A DNA stretch of 64,000 bases, from the NCBI GenBank assembly GCA_025093555.1, contig JAIWNF010000032.1:496001-560000 (forward strand), given 5' to 3'. The notes below the pieces were generated by a model. That model searched no databases. It was not told the DNA's origin and was given only the letters and a program-made list of their open reading frames with translations. The first letter of the stretch is position 1. Each line of letters opens with the position of its first letter. Shown here one piece after another: positions 25,062 through 34,862 of this stretch. Origin of the DNA: Circinella umbellata. Its lineage: Eukaryota; Mucoromycota; Mucoromycetes; Mucorales; Lichtheimiaceae. The translations under genes and the position numbers were made by a program.

Positions 25062-27332
25062 AAAATATAACATACTTTCTCTCAAATATGTTTTACGTAC
25101 ATTTTTTTGTGTTTTAATAAAAAGACGGGCTTTAGACAATATCAGTTATTAGATTATGCAATTATATTATAATAAAGTATACAGGAGAAATGATGGACGT
25201 ACGTAAGAAAAAGCTACTGTATGTTAATACCAATAATCACTCCATATTTTATTATTTTCTTTATCTCTAAAGTCTCGGAATACACCAAATGTTTCTGTTT
25301 ATAATGCAACACATATACTGGAGCTGTATAGGACTGTCTATAATTAAATAGTAGCTTGAGACATGTATACTATAATGAAATGTACGAAGGAGAATTCTGT
25401 AACGAAAATCATATATTCTTCTTCGTTTTATATAAGACAACATGATTATTGAGAATGTATGATTGAACCATACAGGAATATAAAAAGTAAATTCATCAGA
25501 TTTATAAGATAAAATATTGGGATTGTATAATAAAATACATCTTTAATCTGAAAGAATGTTACCTCATCGTTCGAGAATGAAAAATGTTCGAGATTAAGTA
25601 GGGGTATTTTCTACCTATTTGCGCCACGAAGTCTCAACGATACAAGTTGTATCCAGCAGCGCAATTATTAGGGGGAAGCTCTTGCTACTTTATATAGATG
25701 TGCTTATTCATGTTAAATTAAGCAGTATAAACGAAAATATGATAATTACATATAGTAATATACTGTAATGGTTATTTTTTTTAATTTACATTACCTTAAC
25801 TGGTTCTATGTATAACATTAATAAGTTATTTATACATGTAGGCGATCATAACAATGAAGGTATAGGTATTATAATACACATACATAGTAAGAATAACTTA
25901 TCTGACTTATATAATCAACATTTGTAATTCATGTCAATTACTGTATCACTAATATGTTGTAAAGAGTTGAGGATCTACATTTATAGCCAATTAACTTTTT
26001 CTTTACATTCTGACATCACTTTAATAGCTATTTTTTCATAAATGATAAATAACAATTTTATTAAAAAATAAGTATTATTATTACCATCCCATAAAGTTAT
26101 CAAATACTTCCATTTTATATAACTCAAGGAAATAATGATTTTGTATCACAATAATCACAGACCTCTAACACGAAAAAAAAATGAACGACTTCCTTTTTTT
26201 TTTTCTTTCTCCCCAGTATATAAAAACTAAAAAGCTTTTCCTGTCGCTTCATATTTTTTTTACATAATAATATCATTAATCCCATCACTTTCTTTACTAA
26301 TTCTTTTGACATAAAAAAAATGTTGAATGTTTATACGTGTGTGATCTGGATAGAAAATTTGAGGATACAAATATTGTTCAACTTACCATGTATTGTACAG
26401 AACCAATCCCATTTGTCTCGGAACTATGTATGAGAAAATTCTTGGTGTTTTCGTTCAGATTTTGAAGTTTTTTCCTTTATTTGTTTATTCATTTTTATCT
26501 GATGGTACGCAAAAAGAAATTTGTTTACACTTTTTCTTCTTCTCCTTCAAAATTTATTTCAATTGCTCTTTTTTAATATTATATTATGCGGGACAAAATT
26601 ATACTAATATTATTATTTATAACAATTCCAGAATTCACCAAATTCAGTACACTATTTAATTAGCAAGCAATATATTAGACAAAGGTATCCCATTTAGCCA
26701 AAAAAGAAGTCGTTGATCGTTACGCGTTGTAAAATGACACGTCAGCTTTGGTACTTTTACAACACAATTCTATAACACTTTACAACATTTACACAAATAT
26801 ACACACAAGGGAAGTATAAGAAACATCCTTATTTGTATATATATACGAAGAACAAATAATAATAATATGGGTCCCAACAAAAACGGGTACCCAGAAAATC
26901 AGATAAATCATTATGTCAAGACCTCGAAAAAACAGCCAAGTTTATTATACTTTTATCCTTTTTATTCATTTGCAAACTGTAGGATATAGCACAAGGTTAC
27001 GGTAATTCATTATAATGATGCAATGCAATACATACGCAACATAACATACATATGTAACCAGAAATATAAAGCACACTAATTTTATTGCTTATAATATAAA
27101 CTATTATTATCATCTTTCTTTTTCCCACTTCACTCTTTTTTTTGATCATTCTATTATTCCATTCAGGAGGTCACGCGGTGACCCTGCGTAAAACAATATT
27201 CATAACATCTCAACTCTTGCCTTGTCCTTGTTTCAACAAGCTCCTCACCCCCAACTTTAGTTCCAGTATATACTTATATAACCTTCAAGTCTTCTATTTT
27301 CCAATTCAAGTTTTCTATTGCTATTAAACGTA
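25062..27332. other. Intergenic region upstream of the WD40 gene
   Basis: About 2.3 kb with no supportable gene. It contains TACGTA at 25093 and 25200. Frames at 26124-26312 (-) and 26393-26659 (+) are Phe/Ile/Lys-rich translations of AT-rich DNA. A pyrimidine-rich patch (about 27115-27140) lies roughly 200 bp before the WD40 ATG and probably belongs to its promoter. Confidence 0.5.
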
Positions 27333-30300
27333 ATGACGCAACCATTAACAACAACTCACATTCCTGCTTCGACTAATGCAAGCGCTGTCATGGATGCGCG
27401 AAGTAATGGCACTGAACGACATTGTGCTGAGAAAGAAATATATCAATACGATGCTCCTTGGCCTGTATACGCTCTTAACTGGTGCACAGCACAAACAGAT
27501 CGCGAAGGATTCAGATTAGCTGTGGGCAGTTTGATTGAAGAACAAATTAACAAGGTACTTCCAAACATTTTTTAGAATTTTGAATGAACGAAAAAAAAAG
27601 TATAAGGTACCTTTTATTCAGGGATGATATTATTATAAGAAACACTAAAATTTTTGGGAACACAAAAAAAAATTGGTCATACACACCTAAAGGTCCAAAT
27701 GTTCAAATTTGGTATTTGTTTACTTCAAGCATTAATATTATTGGCTAAAGCTTACGGATTTGTTATTTTTTGTTAGTTGGGGGTTGGATTTCAACAGGGA
27801 ACCGAGTAAACTAGGGGGGTCCATTGAAGATTTGGTTGATTTTCAAAAATCTCGTGTAACAAAGAATAAATTTACACAAAATTTTGCTAAGTCATTTACT
27901 GTCACAGCATATTCTAGAGACCATTTATCACACGCTATGCAGTGAATTTTTTTGAAAAAATTCATTTGTTCTTCAGTTAATACTAATAGTAAAAAAGAAT
28001 TAATAAATGGACAAAAAAGTTGATACAGTGATTAAATATAAAATATATATAAGGACGGAGAAGATAATTAAAGGTAAATAGGTATAAAAGAAAAAAAATG
28101 ATGATAATAGAAAATGTACTAGTACTGTATAAAAATAAAGATGGGTGATAATTGAATAGAGAAAATATTATGAAGGCTGTAAAGCATGACAATTAATAAA
28201 AGTTGTTAGAGAGCATATACCATAAACTACCGAACTTGTTTATATTGATAATGTTATATTCTCTATTTTCACAATGGGTCTGTAAATCGACTACTTCAAT
28301 CAAAGTTACTTCGTTTTTTTGACGTTCGATTGTTTCAATAACGGATGTACAGACTGGATTTCCGATTGAGTCTTTTTGAGTGTTACAATATAATGATAGT
28401 GAAAATTGTGACCCATAGGCATAAACATTCTGACTTGAATGATCGGGCACTAGATCATATATATTGAAACCAAACTTAATTTGATCCTCTAATGAGTTCC
28501 TGGTGACTGGATAGATCTTTACAATGCGGGCAAGTCTTAAACTATGTGAATAATGATCATAAAAAAATCCAGTGGTCCCTACTTTCATATCTTTGGAGGA
28601 ATTGTTGTTATCAGTATACTCTCGATCATAACCAAGATACTGTTCTCGGAAATTTGGATGGTTGTCCAAATAGTGTTGAATACCAGAACTAAGACTAACA
28701 CGGGAATCACCATCTACCCACGTACCACCATCAATTACATGCTTAAACATCATTTGTCGTCCAAACAGCTCTAGAACATCACGAGAAGGATTATGTCGAT
28801 TCGTATGGAAAATATGTTCACGGATGAACTTATTGAACTGTTCACCTTTCTCTGATTCGGTATGAATTGCTGTTGCAAAGCGTTTTAAATCTTCTTTGAG
28901 GTGGTGGAGGTAATGTAGTTTGGGCGTTTTACTGATGATAGGTTGTTTTCGGGAATGTATTGTTGTGTTTTTAGGAAATACGTTTTCTATTATGTTGATA
29001 TGTGCTGTAAAATCGTCTAGTTTTCTTTGTACGAGTTCGCAATAAAAATCAAAGTTATGATGAATCTTTCCCATATACAACAATGAAACTAAATGGCCTT
29101 GAGCAACTAAGCAATCTCGCACAAGTACAAGCTTATGTTTCCGATCTTCTGTCTTTCTACTCCACTCATTGTGAAGAAGGTCGTTGAATATAACAGGTAA
29201 TTGTTGTGCCATAATCTTAAAGTCACGCCCAACAAATGAAGTACTTTTCACCTGCAAACAATTCCCTAAGACACGACCAAAAGCTCTTGAACGATAACTT
29301 CGTAATTTCGCTTGAAGTTGATCTGTTTCACCTGCACTCAGATATTTTATTGCAGAAAATGCAAGATATTTAGTAGGACCAAGCATCATTGTATGTAAAA
29401 TCTCGACCGGGAGATCTTTGGTGCTATCAAATGCATCTAGTTGAAGTAGCACTTCTCCTCCAGTCTTCTTATATCCGTGTGCATCAGCAGTTCTCGATGT
29501 TAATCCGTCAGGGAAAGTCATTTCATGCTGTAATTCACGGTTTTCAATCAATGCTCGAATGTCATCAAGATTTCGGAGAGGGGACCCATGATGGTTGATA
29601 TGGATAGAATCCATAGATAAAAGAGGCTTCGGGTGGTAACATTTACGGCAGTTTAAGTGTGTACTACCACCTTTATGGCAAGCAATTTGAGCATGTTCCA
29701 TGTTGTCAGCTGTGATAAAGTTGAGTGGAGCAATGACCAGCACGCTCTCTTGGTACTCAGCATCATACATTACTACTCCATTTTCTAATTCACGTAAGTC
29801 ATCTACAATATTTTCAAGCATTTGTACAGCTGACAGGCGATTATGGAGGCAAACAAGAAAAGTGTTTTCACGTTTGTTTCGATCCTCCAAAGGTAATCCG
29901 GCAGGCACCATGAACCAACTTTCAAATTTATTCCACTTTTTGGATCGGTTGCCACTAGTGTCATCTGTAAAAAGATTAAGAGGTACAACACGAACACGAT
30001 TCCAGCCAGTACTATTTGATCCAAATGCTCGGTAACGTGCTTCAAAAATGCTATGTTTGTCAAGCATATATGGCTCTGGTTGATATACCAAATTGCCATA
30101 GAAATCATGCCAACCACGATGATGCTGCCATTGTTGATAAATATCGTTATGCTCAGCAAGGACATATGAGTCAAGTGAGATAGATGTATATACTGGTTCA
30201 CCATCAGTATTATTGCATAGCAAAATAATTGTATCACCCAATCCCGGAAGAGATGCATACTCAGTAACCCATGCATCTGCCATTATGATACTATCCTTAA

Positions 30301-33300
30301 TGTAGAACTTGAAGATTTTTATAAAAGAAGGCAGTACATCCGGATTACGAGGAACAACAAAGTCTCCTACCCAAAGATCAGAAGGACCCAGAGTCTTGAC
30401 CATTGGATGTTGAAATAATGGATTAGTTTTCCATTTATCACCTTGTGTCAATGAAATACGCTGATCATATGTATAGTCGGGTAATGCGCTAAGACGTGAT
30501 GACATTTTTGGGTTTGCAATTAGATGTTTTAATAGTTCAGATGGCTTATACATATATAGTTTGATATTTTCTTCAACTCTTTCAGATTGCCCATCAATAT
30601 TTCTTCTGTTAGACACTATGGTCTTAGCAACCGTGGTCATTTGTATTTTTGGCTCATGGGTTTCACCATGCCACATGGCCCAATACTTCGTTGGTATACG
30701 AATGTCAGGTTCGTCTCGTACAATCTCTATAACATTGGCAACCAGCTCTAATGTGCGTCGTTTCATAGTCAATGACAGAAGATGGTCATCTGCATCAAAG
30801 AAAGCACGCAAAATAAAATCAAGTTTGCTGCGGTAAGGGTAATTAGGGTTATCAGCCCTTTGTCTATCACCAGTGAAATCGAGAACAGTGGAGTATGTAG
30901 CTGCTGTATCTTCTGGTATTCGTTCGTCTTCGTTATCAAGTTGACTCACTTCTAATTCATCAATGTCATTCTACATAATACTTTTTTGATTAATATTAAA
31001 CTTTTTTAGTAATAGATAACATACATATTAATGAAGACTTACAGCTACAACATTATTGGGCGGAATGTTTAGCTCATCATCAACTAATTCATCTCCTGAA
31101 TCTGATGTCTCATCAGAATCAAAATTATATGCTTCAGCAGCCTCAAAAGAAGGTATTTGTTGAGAGGGTCCTGCTGGTGAAGCTTGTCTTTGATTTTGTC
31201 TCAGTTGGTTATCATGAGCACCACTCAATAGATGTTGTCTAATGTTCTGGCGATGATTAAACCATAACCCGCAAGTACACTGTGCCTGATCAATTCGGCG
31301 ATGTTGCACTCTACGAGATTGCGGTTGTGCATTGACACGAAAAGTTGGTACAGTAGGTCTTAACATATTTAGAAAGAATAAAGATGGAGAAAATAATACA
31401 GGTTGTGAAGCAAATTAAAAGAAAAGCAGTAACCTTATATATAGGACGCGGCTCTTATAAATTGAAATTTAACTTGAGGAATTTTATTTTTGCTTCTTTT
31501 CTCCTTTTTCTCCACTTTTCTCTTTTATAGATTTTCCACCCTTATTTGAATACAGTATCTTGGGTAACTATTAAAACTTTTTGGTATATTTCTGAGCAAT
31601 AATTTATACATCTGTACTATCAGGTATACTTACTACAGAATATTTCAGTTTTTTAGTTTCCTAACAAGCTTCTATAATTTCCAAGTGACTGAAAAGTAAG
31701 TGTTTAAAGCATATTGTTTAACGTAGTATGATACTATAATAATGGATACTAATAATATAAATTTGTATTATAGAATGTTTTTTCATTTAACAAATAGACA
31801 TAATGGTAAGTTTTAAGAGTTCAAAAATATCACTTGTAGTATCTTTATAGGGTATACAAGTTTTGAAGAGATAAAATGGTAGTACGTATGTAATGATAGC
31901 TAATAAATACATATGTCTCTATCTTGGCGAACTTTTATGTTTACCATTTTATTTGTAGATTCAATGTTAATATAGAATTTTTATAAATTATGATAATAGC
32001 TCTAGTAAAACAGACGTGTTGATAAATTATTATTTTCAATAAAAAAATTATTTTTGAGCGTTGCTCTATCCATCCAAAACATTTTTTTTTGATTTTTCTG
32101 GTTTTTCTGGTTTTTTTTTTTTTGTTTCATGTTGTTTTATTCACCCCCAAATTATTCACCCCAAAATTATTCACCCCCAAAATGAATCGGTTCCCATCAC
32201 AAAAAGAATGCAAACTGCACGAAAATGCTATGCCCAATAAGGCAATTGTTTACGTGCCTGTGTTTATATAAACAAATCCCAATTTGAACATTCAGACCAT
32301 TGGGTGTGTAGCTTCAGATTGTGACACGTAGCGATCTGGCTGTTTGGGATGAGATGGATTGCTATAAATATTATGGTAAACAGCAACAATCACAACCTGA
32401 TTTCGTCCCTCTTGCTGAAGTCGATTCATATTATCCATTTACCAAAGTGTTATGGGAACCACGAAAAGTACGTTACCGCTTGATACAAATTTCAATTGTC
32501 ATGGCAACGAATTCCGGTTTGTATATTATTGATTGAAACATTATGTATTTATTCTTTTAGCGATCACCGCGAAATTCAGATATTCTCGTAACTTCTTCTG
32601 ACGTTTTAAGAGTATGGGAGCTTGTTGATAATCCTGCATATGGAAGATATGATAGTACGATTGGTGGTCGACGTGGTTATAACAAAGAATATCGGCAATC
32701 ATTGATTAAACGATCCGAACTTGTCAACGTGAGCAACTATTTGAAAGACAGTGCGAATATAAATGATATTCTTATACTTAATAACATCATAAGCTTAGGT
32801 TAAACAAAGTGATTTTTGCGCACCACTGACATCCTTCGATTGGAACGAAGTTGACCCTTCACTTATTGTTACAGCGAGTATTGATACAACATGTACTGTA
32901 TGGAATGTTGAAACTTCTCAAGCAAAAACACAGCTTATAGCTCACGATCGTGACGTGTATGACGTTGCGTTTATGCATGAAACATCTGATATATTTGCTA
33001 GTGTTGGAGCCGATGGTAGTGTCCGATTATTCGATTTACGGTAATTAGTTGTTAAAAAGAATTCTTTTACACACTTTTCTCAAGTGTAAATACATATATA
33101 CATATATATATTAGAAAATATACTTTTCATTCATGTGTATACTACACAGATCACTGGAACACTCTACTATACTTTATGAAGCGCCACCAGCGCCATCTAG
33201 CCCATCCAATTCATTTGCTTCTGCCGTAAGTGATGGATCGCGGCCTCTTTTACGACTTCAATTTAATCGTCTTCAGCGTGAACTTTTAGCAACATTTCAT

Positions 33301-33753
33301 ATGGATTCTGATACTGTTCAAATTCATGATATTCGCTACCCCAGTGCACCTGTTGCGGAGCTGACACGAAGTCATCAAAGTAATGTCAACTGCTTTAGTT
33401 GGTCACCTGGACATCCTGGATACATTTGTACGGGAGGTAAATATATATTTTGACTGGCCATAAACGTCTTAAATACGAGTGTACATATACTCATATGTGT
33501 ATTTGTTTACATAATCTATCAATTAAATATATTAGGCGATGATGCACAAGTTCTTGTATGGGATATTAACAGTCAGCAACAACAACAACAGTATCGGCGT
33601 CCTCCACGTCAACCGCAGACACAAAATATTGTTCAAAGTCCAAGTTTACGGTATGTAGCTGATTCTGAAGTCAAGTCATTATCGTGGAATCAAAGTTTAC
33701 CAATGTGGATAGGCATTGGATTCGGTAAAACTGTCCAAGCACTTCGTGTCTAA
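27333..33753 (+). CDS. DCAF7: WDR68/DCAF7 (AN11/TTG1)-type WD40 protein, intron 1 interrupted by a transposon
   Basis: Six exons fit in phase: 27333-27554, 32318-32467, 32561-32728, 32799-33040, 33150-33436, 33536-33753 (428 aa). The N-terminus [17 protein letters not shown], then [62 protein letters not shown] and [10 protein letters not shown] match the highly conserved WDR68/DCAF7 family; seven blades are expected. In animals this protein scaffolds DYRK1-family kinases and DDB1-CUL4 ligases; in plants (TTG1/AN11) it supports MYB-bHLH complexes. A fungal role is not shown here. A short Gln run is unusual. Intron 1 is 4,763 nt, against 70-110 nt for the others, because a mobile element sits inside it, antisense. 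Confidence 0.9.
27682..27722. repeat. Left terminal inverted repeat of the transposon
   Basis: Begins CACACCTAAAGGTC and pairs with 32269-32308 read on the other strand. The flanking dinucleotide TA at 27680-27681 is repeated beyond the right end. Confidence 0.85.
27723..28192. other. Transposon left-hand non-coding region
   Basis: About 470 bp between the left terminal repeat and the transposase stop codon. A frame on the plus strand at about 27760-27945 is open for 61 codons, but I recognise nothing in it. The hairpin GTGAATTTTTTTGAAAAAATTCAT near 27941-27964 (AT-rich stem) might act in 3'-end formation. Confidence 0.4.
28193..31366 (-). CDS. Transposase of the CACTA/Plavaka-like element
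   Basis: Two exons, 31366-31043 and 30970-28193, join in phase across a 72-nt GTAAGT...TAG intron to give about 1,033 aa. Residues 30-51 form a zinc-finger-like motif, C30-x-C32 with H45 and H51. An acidic Asp/Glu/Ser-rich linker follows. The core contains [16 protein letters not shown] near residue 440 and FMVPAGLP just after it, then [18 protein letters not shown] and NCRKCYHP near 548. These motifs recur in large fungal transposon-encoded proteins of the tnp2/Plavaka type. The paired Asp in TDDTSGN is a candidate catalytic site (inference). No stop or frameshift was seen, so the element may be autonomous. The second-exon open frame alone has no ATG at its start, which supports splicing to the zinc-finger exon. 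Confidence 0.8.
31433..31441 (-). promoter_or_regulatory. TATA box of the transposase gene
   Basis: Read on the minus strand this is a TATATAAGG-type box about 70 bp upstream of the ATG at 31366, inside the element. Together with the intact coding region it suggests the element carries its own promoter. Confidence 0.45.
32138..32182. repeat. Subterminal tandem repeats, three copies, 15-bp period
   Basis: Three near-identical copies of TTATTCACCCCCAAA (the middle one has one C fewer and one A more) lie 87-171 bp inside the right end. Subterminal repeats bound by transposase are a known feature of CACTA elements; that role is inferred here. Confidence 0.7.
32269..32308. repeat. Right terminal inverted repeat of the transposon
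   Basis: On the minus strand it begins CACACCCAATGGTC and aligns with the left repeat over its whole length with one gap. It is followed by TA and then seven bases of host intron ending in the exon-2 acceptor AG. Confidence 0.85.
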
Positions 33754-34862
33754 ATAAAGGCATACCTATTTTTTTGTTTTATTGTGATTTAGCCGTTGGT
33801 ACTAGCATTATCTCGAATTTCTTTGTCTCTTGTTCTTTTTATTACGTACGATCTTCTTTTCTTTCTAGTCTAGTAGGGCTAAAAAATTGAGGGGGCAAAT
33901 TTTGAGTAAAATACTTCTTTTTTTTCTTTTTTTATTTTTGCACACTTTCCCAAAATAATCCAAGTATTATTAAGAATATACTAATTCCTGACTTTCCTAT
34001 TAAAAAATCCACGGACCGGGTTTTTTTTATTCACATCATATATACTTTTTTTGATTCCATTATTTTATCAATGCTTATTCTTACCTTATGCTAATACCTT
34101 TTTTTATGGATTTCTCTTGTTTATACTTTATACGTGTTGCTATTTTTTTTTTGTTATGAAGGAGCATAACACTTCTTCTATTGCTATTATTTTACTCTCG
34201 TAAATTACTGTAAACATATATCATCAAATATAAAATTTGAATAAATAGGGGTATAAAGATAACAAAAAAAGTTTGTACAACTTTCCCATTTTTCTATCTT
34301 ATTTATTTCGTAAAGCAACTATCAAAGTTTAGTTCTCTAAATTGTGTGCTTGTATAAAAAGAGAAAAACTAGTATTAAACTTTAAGTCATTTATACACGT
34401 TTTTTTAGAACACAAAAGCAAAAAATTTAATATGAAAATATATGTTGGGTCGGGAGTACGCGCCATTGATTGGATTTTATTTTTTTTACCCCACTCACTT
34501 TTCCTTAACCTTTTCGGGTGACACAGACATCGGTCGATCTGGTGTAACATTGAAGTTAAGGAGAAAAAGGTCAACAAAATCAATTTTGGTAAAAATTTCT
34601 GTGGCTATTAGTGTTTTTAATTAAAATTAATAAAAAAAAGCAGGAACAAACCATAACTTTATAATATGGAGATCAAATTTCGTTCTCAAAATTTTTTTTA
34701 TATTTATGTGTATACATAATACCATTACAAAAAGATGTTGCGTTTATTATTGGAAGAAATAAATGAAAAGATGAAAAATGATGAAGGAGGGATTATACAG
34801 TGATGTTATTATAAATTATTTTGTATCAGAGTGGTTATATAATAATTAATTGGGAATCGCTT
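33754..34862. other. Convergent intergenic region
   Basis: About 1.1 kb between two convergent genes. It contains T-rich 3'-flank DNA and one TACGTA at 33843. A patch at about 34443-34560 is less AT-rich than its surroundings, with open frames on both strands but no recognisable domain or RNA family. Its nature is unresolved. Confidence 0.45.

Larger units (their letters stand above)
31367..32268. other. Transposon right-hand non-coding region
   Basis: About 0.9 kb between the transposase ATG and the right terminal repeat. It contains the presumed promoter, a TTTTTCTGG direct repeat near 32093-32111, a long T run, and the 15-bp subterminal repeats. The short frame at 32089-32271 only translates these repeats. 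Confidence 0.6.
27682..32308 (-). mobile_element. CACTA/CMC-like DNA transposon inside WDR68 intron 1
   Basis: A 4,627-bp element with imperfect terminal inverted repeats at 27682-27722 and 32269-32308 (about 41 bp, roughly five mismatches plus one gap, sharing AATGTTCAAATT and ATTTGTTTA). Both ends start CACACC and both are flanked by TA (27680-27681 and 32309-32310), consistent with a 2-bp target-site duplication. It encodes one intact transposase gene on the minus strand, with subterminal tandem repeats at the right end. The CAC terminus, 2-bp duplication and transposase type suggest the CMC (CACTA-related) group, possibly the fungal Plavaka branch; that assignment is from memory. The intact coding region suggests recent insertion. 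Confidence 0.85.

Noticed and set aside
27760..27945. 61-codon plus-strand frame inside the transposon, as a second element gene
   Set aside because: It has no recognisable motif and does not join in phase to another exon; better treated as left subterminal DNA.
29700..30035. 111-codon open frame on the plus strand
   Set aside because: It is antisense to the transposase core, has no domain, and is explained by the intact minus-strand gene.
27682..32308. Tc1/mariner classification suggested by the TA flanks
   Set aside because: The roughly 1,033-aa transposase with DDTSGN and CRKC motifs, and termini beginning CAC, do not fit the about 340-aa Tc1/mariner transposases.
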